Positions 29,009 to 37,014 of a DNA stretch of 64,000 nt are shown piece by piece. Within the stretch, counting starts at the first letter, position 1. Each line of letters opens with the position of its first letter. Position numbers and translations under genes: made by a program. Location: contig NZ_RQJW01000011.1 in NCBI RefSeq assembly GCF_004028635.1, positions 248,001-312,000 of the forward strand, read 5' to 3'. This DNA comes from Streptomyces cyaneus. Its GTDB lineage: Bacteria; Actinomycetota; Actinomycetes; Streptomycetales; Streptomycetaceae. The notes below the pieces were generated by a model. The model ran no database searches, had not been told where the DNA came from, and was given only the letters and a program-made list of their open reading frames with translations.

Positions 29009-29646
29009 TAGCGCCGCACCGCCGTCTCTCGCGATACCTCCATGAGCTCGCCGCCACCAGGGACGGTGAGGACACCGAATCCGCGCGTCCTGGCGCCTCC
29101 TGCCTGCCAGACCTCACCGGCGTACCAGGCGCCGTGCTCCAGTTCCTCGGGCCAGTGACGTCGTCGAAGCGGATTCCGCGCGGACATAAGACCAGTCAGC
29201 TCTTCGCCTGCGCGGTACTGGAGTTGGACGGGGACACCCATTACGTCCTTGACGCCTGAAGGCCTGTGCGCCGCGGGGATGAGCTGCCAGGGATGCTGCT
29301 CGAGCACACGTCGGATGCGCTTCAGGGACCCCATGACGTCGCGGCGCAGATAGATAAGCAACAGGTAGCAGAACGTTACGAGGACGAGGGCTCCAGCGGC
29401 CCGATCCTTGGCGATATCGCTTGAGGCATTCGCACTGAACGCGAAGCACACCACCCATGACAGGGCATACAGGGAGTGCCAGACCCAGCCCCCTCTCTTC
29501 GCTTTGCGTCGGTCTTTCTCCCATGCCGCTCGGGTTTCAGGGTGGTCGAAAGCACATTTGTGCAGAGGGGCCGACACGTTGGCCGTGCTTCGATCGGCTT
29601 GCGTGTCAGGCTTGTCGAAGGGAAGGCCTGCACCGCTCTCTTTCAC
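29008..29646 (-). CDS. Membrane protein of unknown function, 3' end abutting the IS
   Basis: The 212-aa protein has a cytosolic N-terminus, a basic KDRRKAKRGG stretch and two membrane segments (about 75-125: LYALSWVVCFAFSANA and ALVLVTFCYLLLIYL). A C-terminal soluble domain ends VPGGGELMEVSRETAVRR. The GTG at 29646 has GAGGAG five bases upstream; an ATG at 29697 adds an unsupported leader. The TAA stop is made of the duplicated TA plus the first base of the IS; without the IS the codon would be TAG, so the protein is unchanged by the insertion. Confidence 0.72.
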   Translation of the reverse strand: MKESGAGLPFDKPDTQADRSTANVSAPLHKCAFDHPETRAAWEKDRRKAKRGGWVWHSLYALSWVVCFAFSANASSDIAKDRAAGALVLVTFCYLLLIYLRRDVMGSLKRIRRVLEQHPWQLIPAAHRPSGVKDVMGVPVQLQYRAGEELTGLMSARNPLRRRHWPEELEHGAWYAGEVWQAGGARTRGFGVLTVPGGGELMEVSRETAVRR

Positions 29647-29845
29647 AAGTTCTCCTCGTATGTGGTTTCGAAAGCTCACGAGACATCGACTACACACAGC
29701 AGGGCCTTCGAGAGCTCATATCCGAGCGCGATCGACACACCACTCTACTCGTATATAAGCTGCCGCCCGGCAGGGCAGTGCAAGGGGAAGCCCGCCTGTC
29801 TATGTTGTCCTAAATTCTCTCCTTTTGTCGTTATGGGGGTGCTGT

Positions 29846-30172
29846 ATGGGGGACCACTTCAAGGTTGACATCGATCAGTTGGACCAATTCGTCAAGTCAC
29901 TGCAACAAGCAACGAAGGACCTCGACGACGCCCGTAAGGCGCTTTCGCATGTCCGCAGCGCCGAGATCGGTACATCGCGACTGGACGAGGCCTGTGACTC
30001 TTTCCAAGAGAGATGGAAATACGGGTCTGAGCAGTTGAGCGAGATGATCGGCGGCATCAGTGAGGGCGTAAAGGCCAACAAGCTGAGTTATGAGGAATTC
30101 GAGGAGAATCTGGAAAAAACGCTGAAGCAGATGGCGGACTCGGCCACTTCAGGTGGCGGGGGGAAGAACTGA
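29846..30172 (+). CDS. WXG100-like helical protein, T7SS partner
   Basis: The 108-aa helical protein begins FKVDIDQLDQFVKSLQQ and carries a helix-turn (ERWKYGSEQL) in place of a strict WxG. YEEFE fits the YxxxE export motif, and the tail is Gly-rich. The stop shares one base with the next start (TGATG), so it is translated together with the larger WXG protein downstream. An ATG 21 bases upstream (29825) is disfavoured because the G-rich site lies between the two. Function: probable Esx-like partner or secretion guide. Confidence 0.78.
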   Translation: MGDHFKVDIDQLDQFVKSLQQATKDLDDARKALSHVRSAEIGTSRLDEACDSFQERWKYGSEQLSEMIGGISEGVKANKLSYEEFEENLEKTLKQMADSATSGGGGKN

Positions 30173-31455
30173 TGGCCACGAACCCGTATCCGAACCTCGG
30201 ATGGAATCCGGTTCCCGGCATCCCTGCTGAAGTCGCCGCACTGCAGCGGAAGGTGAAGGCCGCGGCGAACGCGTTGGACAGCTCCCACCGCCAGATCGAG
30301 AAGCTGCTCGGCGAGAGCGCGCACTGGGAAGGTGACGCGGCGGACGCTTTCCGGGATGCGCTGGACGGTGAACTGCCGAAGTACATGAGGAACGCGGCGC
30401 GTTCGCTCGACAAGGCCGCAGCGTCGCTCGATGACTGGAACGGCGACCTCTCCTCTCACCGCGACCTGGCGAAGAAGTACGACGAGGAGGCCGGCGAGAA
30501 GAAGTCCGCCGCCGAGAAGGCGAAGCAGCACCATGACGAGGCCGCCAAGCACCCCGACCTCCAATTGGCCGGGAAGGAGTATCCCAGTCAACAGGAGGCC
30601 GACGCCGCGACAGCGCGCCTGCGCGCGGCCGAGCGTTCGCTGAACGAGGCGACCACTCAGCTCAACAACGCCAACCAGGCGTACGAGGACGTCCTCACCA
30701 AGGCCCGCACCCTTGAAAGCGAGAACAAGGAAAAGGCCGAAAGCGTCGCCAAGAAACTTGACGAGGCGGACGACAACCTGGCGCCCAAGGAGCCGGGGTG
30801 GTTCAGCAAGACCCTTGAGAGCATCGGGGAATTCCTCAAGAACGTGGGTCAGGCGCTCTTGGACCACGCCGGAACGATCGGCGCCATCGCCGGTCTCCTG
30901 GCGCTCTTCCCCACCCCTCTTGCTCCCGCCTTCGCCGCCATTGCCATCGTGGCCAGCGCTGCCGCGCTGAGCAAGAATCTCGCGAGCGAGGACTTCAGGG
31001 ACTCGCTCATGGGGGAGCACGGGTGGAAAGCGGGTCTGACCGCATGGGGTTCCGTCGTCGGCGACACCCTCGGCGTCGTACCTGGAGTCGGCATCCTGGC
31101 CCGGGCGGGAAGTGAGGTGGGCCTGGCGGCAGCGGTTGCCAGGGAGGGCGGTGAGGCCATGTCGCTGGGTTCGAAGGTCACTTCCTTCGCGACCGAAGTG
31201 AAGGCCGTCAACTGGGACAGGGCCATGGATGTCGCCACTGCCCCCAGCAAGGTGCGTGACTGGGCGTTGAACGGTGTCAACGCGACCGCGAACGTCGTCT
31301 CCTCGGCGGAGACCGTCGGGTTGCTTCCGGAAGACGGCATCGGCCACGACTCCACGGAGGCCACCAAGGCGGGCGTGGCCCTCTCCGGCGCGGCGGGCAC
31401 GCTCGGGACCTTCGGCACCGACATCGCTGAACTCGCAGGGAGTATCCGGCTGTGA
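30172..31455 (+). CDS. Putative T7SS-secreted protein with WXG domain
   Basis: The 427-aa protein has an N-terminal YPNLGWNPVPGIPAEV, typical of putative T7SS-secreted proteins. A helical hairpin follows with SAHWEGDAADAFRDAL (WxG near residue 44), then a long coiled coil (about 90-205) and an amphipathic Ala/Gly/Leu-rich region (about 230-270) that could insert in membranes. A soluble end closes the protein. No nuclease, deaminase or protease motif is apparent at the C-terminus. It is coupled to the small partner before it and overlaps the next gene by four bases (GTGA). Confidence 0.75.
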   Translation: MATNPYPNLGWNPVPGIPAEVAALQRKVKAAANALDSSHRQIEKLLGESAHWEGDAADAFRDALDGELPKYMRNAARSLDKAAASLDDWNGDLSSHRDLAKKYDEEAGEKKSAAEKAKQHHDEAAKHPDLQLAGKEYPSQQEADAATARLRAAERSLNEATTQLNNANQAYEDVLTKARTLESENKEKAESVAKKLDEADDNLAPKEPGWFSKTLESIGEFLKNVGQALLDHAGTIGAIAGLLALFPTPLAPAFAAIAIVASAAALSKNLASEDFRDSLMGEHGWKAGLTAWGSVVGDTLGVVPGVGILARAGSEVGLAAAVAREGGEAMSLGSKVTSFATEVKAVNWDRAMDVATAPSKVRDWALNGVNATANVVSSAETVGLLPEDGIGHDSTEATKAGVALSGAAGTLGTFGTDIAELAGSIRL

Positions 31456-32162
31456 ACAACCACTTCGGCGTCGCGGCAACGGACACCAGGCCGAAGCCGA
31501 ATTTTTGGTACGGGCTCCCCCATGGGTATCTGGAATTGGACCTCAACCCCACGGAGGAGGGAGTTGCAGAACTGGCCCGACAGATCAACGGACTTCCCGA
31601 GGAAGCCCGTGAGCGGGCCGACCAGACATTCCGCCTGTACGCCATGACCGTGATGCTGCTACAGAAGCAGCCGGTGGCTGTCTGTGCCCTCGGTATGCAC
31701 CCGGACGACAACGGAGAGGCTTCGCTGTCGGTCCTCACGATTTCAGCCTTCCCCTCCGAGGGAGCGAACCCTACGCGCGTCCTCGCCGGCATGGTGACCG
31801 GCAATGCGGGAGGGAACGCGAGCAACGGCATGCAACCCATCGAACTTCCCGTTGGTATCGGCTTCTTGACCGAGCAGGTACGTAAAACGGTGGCACCTGG
31901 CGCTCCCCCCGAAGGGCAGAAGGAACCCTTGGAGGGTTCGGTCTGGCAGGGAACCGTGGCGGTACCGGAGCCCCGTACGTCGTCGATCATCACCGTGCAG
32001 CTGGTGACCTCGGCGGTCGAACTCGCGGATGACTACCGTTCGGTGCTGCTCGGCACAGCCCGCACGCTGTCGTTCACGGATCCGACAGCCGAAGGGGAAC
32101 AAGGGCACGGGCCGGTGGTTCCCGGTTCCGCCGCGGAAGCTATGAAGTCCGACTTCGGGTAG
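31452..32162 (+). CDS. T7SS-linked hypothetical protein, possible chaperone or immunity factor
   Basis: The 236-aa soluble protein has FWYGLPHGYLELDLNPTEEG at residues 18-37, then alternating strands and helices. There is no signal peptide or membrane segment. Its GTG start overlaps the stop of the WXG protein by four bases, so it is made together with it. By position it could be a dedicated chaperone (EspG-like) or an immunity partner; the sequence alone does not decide. GC and codon use match the two preceding genes, so the three form one cassette. Confidence 0.6.
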   Translation: MNNHFGVAATDTRPKPNFWYGLPHGYLELDLNPTEEGVAELARQINGLPEEARERADQTFRLYAMTVMLLQKQPVAVCALGMHPDDNGEASLSVLTISAFPSEGANPTRVLAGMVTGNAGGNASNGMQPIELPVGIGFLTEQVRKTVAPGAPPEGQKEPLEGSVWQGTVAVPEPRTSSIITVQLVTSAVELADDYRSVLLGTARTLSFTDPTAEGEQGHGPVVPGSAAEAMKSDFG

Positions 32163-32289
32163 TCGCGGGAAGGCGCAAGGACCGCCGTGCGTGAGGAGAC
32201 TCGGGTGCCCTGCGAGCTCAACACTCCATGCGGTTGACTCCAGCTGCCGGTTGAGGCTGGCCAGAAAGGCGCAACCAAGGCCCGCAGCC

Positions 32290-32952
32290 TCAGCGCACGG
32301 TGTCGGCGGTGCGATCCCGGTGTCCCTCGACGTCGGGGAAGCCACAGTGGCCCGGTTCGCGTTGCGTCTCGCCGAGCCACAGCTGCGGTGCGTGCTGCCG
32401 GATCGCCTCAACCAGGGGCTCCCGATGCCGGGCGTATTCGCCGTTGGTCGGGATGCGATAACGCAGACGCGGGAGGCCGGGGCGAATGGGTTCTTCGTCA
32501 CGGACCAGGACCCACAGGACTCGGTCGTCGCGGTCGATCGGGCCGCTCGGGCACAGCTCGATCGAGTACTGCCTGCGACCCCGGTTGCCGGTCTCGCTCC
32601 AATGGACGGCAACCCCGGCGAGGGTGTCCCACCGGATGACACTCTCCCCATTGCGGGCGCGTAGCCACAGCCCCGCTTCATCGACGCTCATGGCCAGATG
32701 CCGAAATGAGAGGGCCGAGCGGAAGATCTTGAAGCCCGAGTAGCCAATGGTCGCGAAGAGCAGCGCCACAAGTCCCGTTGGCTGGGGGGCGTTGCCGTTA
32801 AGCCCCGCTGTGATGACCACTGCGAGGACCACGAAGAAGGCACCCATCACCATGAGAACCCCACCAAGGACGAACCCTTGCCGGGCGACTCTACGGCCGT
32901 AGGGGATGACTGTGGCGGTGGAGGCGGGACCATGCGGAGGGAACGTCGGCAT
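32290..32952 (-). CDS. Membrane protein with PH-like C-terminal domain
   Basis: The protein is about 220 aa from the ATG at 32952. A short N-terminus is followed by two membrane segments (GFVLGGVLMVMGAFFVVLAVVI and GLVALLFATIGYSGFKIF), then a beta-rich soluble domain with VDEAGLWLRARNGESVIRW and LAGVAVHWSETG. This order (two segments, bacterial PH-like domain) recurs in Streptomyces. The frame is open to 33126, but the extra residues are not protein-like and no binding site supports them. Reverse orientation, probably monocistronic. The function is unknown. Confidence 0.6.
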   Translation of the reverse strand: MPTFPPHGPASTATVIPYGRRVARQGFVLGGVLMVMGAFFVVLAVVITAGLNGNAPQPTGLVALLFATIGYSGFKIFRSALSFRHLAMSVDEAGLWLRARNGESVIRWDTLAGVAVHWSETGNRGRRQYSIELCPSGPIDRDDRVLWVLVRDEEPIRPGLPRLRYRIPTNGEYARHREPLVEAIRQHAPQLWLGETQREPGHCGFPDVEGHRDRTADTVR

Positions 32953-33149
32953 GATCCGAGAGTCTATGCAGGTTCCCGTGCCCGCGTACGACGAGATCAT
33001 CGGTATTCGCCCTACGCCCGACACGAACGACTTCGGCTGACTCCCACTCCTGCCTGATCGCTTCAGCTCCACCGGCGTGGCGTCCCTGAGTCGTCCCGAG
33101 ACGATCGTCAGCAGGATTCGGTTCATCGCTGAGCGTGGGTCGCCCGCGG

Positions 33150-33980
33150 CTAAACACTTGCTTTCGGTCTCATGGCGGAAGCGGCTGCAGCGGCCGTAGC
33201 CAGGGGGTCGCGGGCTGGGCGGTCAAGGAGGTCTGCGAGGTCTGGGGCGGTGCCGCCCAGGAAGCCCTGTCGGATGCCCGTGGCGATCGAGGCGAGCATG
33301 GGCGGCTGGAACGGCAGCAGTCCTGGCGTCTCGTCGAGGAGCCTGCGCCGGTACTCGCCCAGGCTTATGGTGCGGTGCGGGACCCCGAGCCGTTCGGCTA
33401 CCTGGTCGGCCGTGATCGGCGTGCCGACGAGGTCGTAGACGCGCCCGCTGTGCCGTGCCGGAGCCGCCGCAACGATCGCCGCGGCCTCGGCGAGATCCTC
33501 CCGCGCGACCGCCGCCAGGGCGCCGTCCCCGAACGCGGACTCCATGCCGCTTTCCGTCCACATCAGCAGGCCGCCGAAGAGTTCGGCGTACAGGCCGTTG
33601 CGCAGGATCGTCCACGGCAAGCCGCTTGCCTGCAGCAGGCGTTCGGTCGCACGGTGTGCGAGGGCGAAACCGAGATGGTCGCCGGCACCGGTCAGGCTCG
33701 TGTAGACGACGTGGCGGACGCCATCGCGGACGGCGGCGTCCAGGACCGCCGCGTGCCGCTCGACGACCTGGTCGTCCTCGGCGTAGCCGGCGGAGATCAG
33801 CACCAGGGTCGATACACCGGCGAGATCGAGGCTCATGGGGTCGTCGAAGTCGAGGCGCCGCATCCCCTCGCCCGATGTGCGGCTGCCGCCCGTCGCGACC
33901 ACGCCGCGGGCGCGCAGCGCCGCAAGAGTGGCCGAGCCGAGATTCCCGTTCGCGCCGGTCACCAAGATCATGTCAATCAC
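33150..33980 (-). CDS. NAD(P)H-binding atypical SDR, NmrA/QorB type oxidoreductase
   Basis: The 276-aa protein starts MILVTGANGNLGSATLAALR, the Rossmann GxxGxxG signature of atypical short-chain dehydrogenases. LVLISAGY, VYTSLTGAGDH and the substrate-pocket LPWTILRNGLY motif follow, as in quinone oxidoreductase 2 (QorB)-type enzymes. Start could be 33980 or the second ATG at 33971. It is divergent from an HxlR regulator 115 bp away, a common pairing in which the regulator senses quinone or electrophile stress. This pair is metabolically unrelated to T7SS and looks like an insertion in the accessory zone. Confidence 0.88.
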   Translation of the reverse strand: MIDMILVTGANGNLGSATLAALRARGVVATGGSRTSGEGMRRLDFDDPMSLDLAGVSTLVLISAGYAEDDQVVERHAAVLDAAVRDGVRHVVYTSLTGAGDHLGFALAHRATERLLQASGLPWTILRNGLYAELFGGLLMWTESGMESAFGDGALAAVAREDLAEAAAIVAAAPARHSGRVYDLVGTPITADQVAERLGVPHRTISLGEYRRRLLDETPGLLPFQPPMLASIATGIRQGFLGGTAPDLADLLDRPARDPLATAAAAASAMRPKASV

Positions 33981-34094
33981 AGTCTTCCGTCGGGGATTCG
34001 TTCCTGGAATCCGTCGTAGTTTCCGTCGTGGTTCTCATCGGTAACTACGCTTGATCCTCGACCGGCGTCCATCGGCCAACAAGAAGGCAGTTTG

Positions 34095-34517
34095 ATGTCA
34101 CTCACGCACACCGGAGTAACCAACACCCCTGCCGACCTTGAGCCTTGCGGGCGTGAGGACCACCCCGACTGTGGGATCCGCGACGTCCAGGACCGCATCG
34201 GGGACAAGTGGTCGGTGCTCGTGATCGTCGAACTCGCCGGCGGGCCACGTCGGTTCCGCGAACTACAGCGCGCCATCGACGGCATCTCGCAGCGCATGCT
34301 CACCCTCACCGTGCGCAGGCTCGAACGGGACGGCCTCGTGCTGCGCACGGTGTACCCGACCGTCCCGGCCCAGGTCGACTACCGCCTGACCGAGACCGGG
34401 GCCGGCCTGACCCACCTGGTCAAGGCACTCACGGACTGGTCCCTTGCCCACCGTGCCGTCATCGCCGAGGCACGCCGCGCCTACGACCGGGACCACCCCG
34501 GCCACGACATTCGCTGA
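34095..34517 (+). CDS. HxlR-family winged-helix transcriptional regulator
   Basis: The 140-aa regulator has the HxlR hallmarks: CGIRDVQDRIGDKWSVLVI, then FRELQRAIDGISQRMLT as the recognition-helix region and VPAQVDYRLTETG in the wing. A Cys near residue 14 corresponds to the redox-sensing Cys of several family members. ATG 34095 is preceded by GAAGGCAG; a TTG three bases upstream is in frame. It is likely to control the divergent oxidoreductase gene and itself from the intervening 115 bp. Confidence 0.92.
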   Translation: MSLTHTGVTNTPADLEPCGREDHPDCGIRDVQDRIGDKWSVLVIVELAGGPRRFRELQRAIDGISQRMLTLTVRRLERDGLVLRTVYPTVPAQVDYRLTETGAGLTHLVKALTDWSLAHRAVIAEARRAYDRDHPGHDIR

Positions 34518-34590
34518 CGAGCGCCGCCATCGCCGTATCACCGGGCAGCAGTTGAGGACACGCTGTCAGCAGTCCGATGTCCCGCAACAG

Positions 34591-35142
34591 CTAGGGGGTC
34601 GGCTGCGCGACCATCGCGATCCAGCTCAGGATGCCGACGGGGATGGCAACGACGACGGAGTAGCCCACTCGGTCGGCGATCTTCTGGCGTCGTGACGGCT
34701 CCCGGCGGTGTGCCTCGCGGCGTTGGGCCTGCCCGCGCGGCTTGATCGCCTGGTACGCGAGGGCCGCGAGGACGACCACGCAGATCGAGACCTGCCAGAG
34801 CTCGCCCACGACGCCCCAGAACCCGACCCGTTGGATCGTCTCCGGTTCGATGCCCTGTCGGGCGTCGAACTCGGTGCCGTCCGGGTAGTCGCGCCCGGTG
34901 TCCTCGAGAGGCATGTAGTAGGCGTCGTCAGCGGTCCCGCTATCCGGTGTGAAGTCCCCGTGGCAGTCGTAATCGGAGTTCTTCCGGCTGTAGTTGGTGT
35001 CGTAGCAGCGCTCCACCTTGTACGTGCCCGGGGTGCCGTAGATGCCGGCGGACAGGGCGAGGTCGGCGGTCGCGGTGACGCACCAGAAGGTGGTGACGAG
35101 GGCGAGGAGGATGCCGCAGACCCACCCGAGGACGCGTTTCAT
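34591..35142 (-). CDS. Two-segment membrane protein with VERC...CHGDF motif
   Basis: The 183-aa protein has membrane segments at about 5-30 and 110-130, with a third near the C-terminus. Between the first two is an extracytoplasmic domain with YKVERCYD and DYDCHGDF, matching a TVxxC...CxGxF pattern found in three other genes of this window. The start overlaps the stop of the next reverse gene by four bases (ATGA). The two Cys may form a disulphide outside the membrane. The function is unknown. Confidence 0.65.
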   Translation of the reverse strand: MKRVLGWVCGILLALVTTFWCVTATADLALSAGIYGTPGTYKVERCYDTNYSRKNSDYDCHGDFTPDSGTADDAYYMPLEDTGRDYPDGTEFDARQGIEPETIQRVGFWGVVGELWQVSICVVVLAALAYQAIKPRGQAQRREAHRREPSRRQKIADRVGYSVVVAIPVGILSWIAMVAQPTP

Positions 35143-35768
35143 CCGACCACCAATCCGCTCGGCTCCTTGAGCTCCAACAGCCCCGAGATTCCGGCCCGTT
35201 CGGCAAGAGCCCTGCGCTGCGGATCCGCCTGCGCGCGCTCCTGGTCGTACTTCGCCCAGGGCGCGGGCTGCACGAAGAGCATGGCATTGCTCCCCGCCAC
35301 GACCATGACGCCACCGAAAGCCGGGTCACCTGCGAACCAGGCGCCACCCTCCTCGGCCCCCTTCGGCCAGCGGCGCACCGTCGAGGCATTGACCGCACGC
35401 AGCGAAGGGGCACCGTGCTGCCCACGCACCGAGAGCCGAACGGTGTGCACATCGCCCATGTACTTCCACTCGGAGCCCTTCTAGGACACCCGCGTGCGGT
35501 ACTCCAGGGGATAGGTACGCAGCACCTTCTCGCACACGCTGAGCCGCGACCCGCGACCCAGCCGGAGCGCCAGGAAGATCAGCACGAACATGCCGGCTGG
35601 GATGCCGAACGCAGGCAGGGCGGCGTCGTACCCGATCCCGTGCGCCACGAACGGCACCGCGAGAAGGCCCGCGGCGAGTGCGAGGCGCGCGGCTATGTGC
35701 TGGTACAGCAGGGTGCGGTTGTGCCTGAGCACCTGCGCAACGTCGGGTGCCTCGGGTGGACTGTCCAT
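35139..35768 (-). pseudogene. Membrane protein gene with in-frame TAG
   Basis: From ATG 35768 (GGAG site upstream) the frame encodes DSPPEAPDVAQVLRHNRT and two membrane segments up to a TAG at 35481-35483. It then continues in the same frame as KGSEWKYMGDVHTVRLSVRG and GAWFAGDPAFGGVMVV, ending at 35139. Both halves look like one protein of about 209 aa, and the second half overlaps the next gene by four bases. A point mutation to TAG would explain the split. Alternatively, the downstream ATG at 35459 makes a 106-aa protein on its own. Confidence 0.6.
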
Positions 35769-35904
35769 GAGGTGCTCCGTTCCTGTCTGAAGTCGTTGCG
35801 CAACCCGCCCAGGCCGAATCCGCTCGCGGCTCGTCCGGTGTCGGCGCCGGCTTTGCCGGATCGGCGAACGTCGGCGACCGCGGTGCGCGACGCCCCTCAC
35901 GGCA

Positions 35905-36029
35905 CGGTATTCACCGACTCCGAAGCCCAGCTCGGTGTGTTCCGAACCCTCTTCCGTAGGGTGGAGGCAGTGTCACTCGAACCCAAGCGGTCTCGTGACC
36001 TCATCCACAGGCTGGCGAAAGAGCTGTGA
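35905..36029 (+). pseudogene. 3' remnant of an XRE/DUF5753-type regulator
   Basis: About 40 codons read TVFTDSEAQLGVFRTLFRR and AVSLEPKRSRDLIHRLAKEL, the usual C-terminal end of DUF5753 helix-turn-helix regulators that precede DUF397 genes. The stop is 7 bases before the DUF397 start, the normal spacing of such pairs. The rest of the regulator, including the DNA-binding domain, is missing: the sequence upstream encodes the reverse membrane gene. This is a truncated remnant. Confidence 0.6.
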
Positions 36030-36036
36030 GGCGCCC

Positions 36037-36246
36037 ATGGCCACTCCCGAGAACTGGCAGAAGTCGTCCTATTCCGGCAGCGGCGATGGCAACGCCTGCG
36101 TAGAGATAGCGAACCGGCACACCCGAGTCGCGATACGCGACTCGAAAGCCCCGGCCCAGGGCACGCTCTTCTTCCCGGCCGGGGCCTTCACGGCGTTCAT
36201 CAGCAACCTCAAAGCGGACATCGATGGTGACATCGGAGGCCGCTAG
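36037..36246 (+). CDS. DUF397 domain protein
   Basis: The 69-aa protein has the DUF397 signature: WQKSSYSGSGDGNACVEIA, then VAIRDSKAP and an FTAFISNLKAD end. Such proteins are the partners of XRE/DUF5753 regulators in Streptomyces (bldB/whiJ-like families), often as a toxin-antitoxin-like or regulatory pair. The regulator partner here is reduced to a fragment just upstream, so this copy is probably an orphan. ATG 36037 is chosen because the family begins there; the longer frame from 35935 reads through the regulator remnant. Confidence 0.85.
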   Translation: MATPENWQKSSYSGSGDGNACVEIANRHTRVAIRDSKAPAQGTLFFPAGAFTAFISNLKADIDGDIGGR

Positions 36247-36318
36247 CGTGTTGAATTTTGTTGGCTGGCCACGTGATTTCGATGTCGTGGGCAGTTTGGA
36301 CACGATCAGGACTTCGGC

Positions 36319-36591
36319 TTGAGTCCCCGGTATGTCGGCCGGCATACCGGGCGCGCGCCGGTGGAGGGCACGTCGGACGGATTGGGGCCGAAGACGGACC
36401 GCTCGCACAGTCATCGCTCACGGTTGTGGCGTCCCTCCGGCAAGAAGTTGATGCCGCGATTGTTGTTGTTGGCATGCGCCGCCCTTTTGCTCTATGCGGC
36501 CTGGGGACTGGTCCAATCCATTGACGATCTCGATGACCCGCCGGACGGCGACTGGCTGTGTTCGGGGCAGTCGATGACCTGCGAGCCCTGA
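36319..36591 (+). CDS. Small single-span membrane protein (WGxxQ...D-P-G-W-C motif)
   Basis: The 90-aa frame has a basic N-terminus, one membrane segment (MPRLLLLACAALLLYAAWG) and an extracytoplasmic tail DDLDDPPDGDWLCSGQSMTC. The tail resembles that of the reverse-strand protein ending at 36700 (WGFLQFDHDIDHP followed by GWQCDAGRDC), so the two are probable paralogues in tail-to-tail orientation. The start is uncertain: TTG 36319 or the ATG at 36451 just before the membrane segment. The function is unknown. Confidence 0.5.
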   Translation: MSPRYVGRHTGRAPVEGTSDGLGPKTDRSHSHRSRLWRPSGKKLMPRLLLLACAALLLYAAWGLVQSIDDLDDPPDGDWLCSGQSMTCEP

Positions 36592-36699
36592 CCATTCAGC
36601 GAGGTCCGACGTCGAGACCTACGGAATAGAACCCATCGGTTTTGCCGAGGCGCACTTCCGGGAGCGCACAGCCGGTGCCAAGCCGGAAGTGGTGCGTCG

Positions 36700-37014
36700 T
36701 CAGGAACCGCAGTCGCGGCCGGCGTCGCACTGCCAGCCCGAGAAGCCGCCTTCGCGGGGATGGTCGATGTCGTGGTCGAACTGGAGGAACCCCCAGGCCA
36801 CCCAGGCGATGAAGGCGATGCAGAGGGCGAGTCCAGCCCACAAGGCCAGCTTCTTCAGAAGGGCGCCGTGACTCGCGCCGTCCTCGTGGGTGCCAGGGTC
36901 GGCCCCCGGCTTGCCTCCGTCGTTCCTGTTCCGTGCGTCGTCCGGGAGTGCGGGACGGGTGCTCTTGGACGACTCTGGCCGCGGCTGTCCGGCCGGTGTG
37001 TGCCGGCCCTTCAT
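36700..37014 (-). CDS. Small single-span membrane protein downstream of WXG substrate
   Basis: The 104-aa protein has a hydrophilic Pro/Asp/Gly-rich N-terminus of 55 residues, one membrane segment (LALWAGLALCIAFIAWVAWG) and a short outside tail with two Cys (WQCDAGRDC). The start overlaps the stop of the WXG substrate gene by four bases (ATGA), so it is translated with it. It could be the membrane-located immunity or anchoring partner of that substrate. A longer open frame continues upstream but is only the shadow of the substrate gene. Confidence 0.65.
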   Translation of the reverse strand: MKGRHTPAGQPRPESSKSTRPALPDDARNRNDGGKPGADPGTHEDGASHGALLKKLALWAGLALCIAFIAWVAWGFLQFDHDIDHPREGGFSGWQCDAGRDCGS

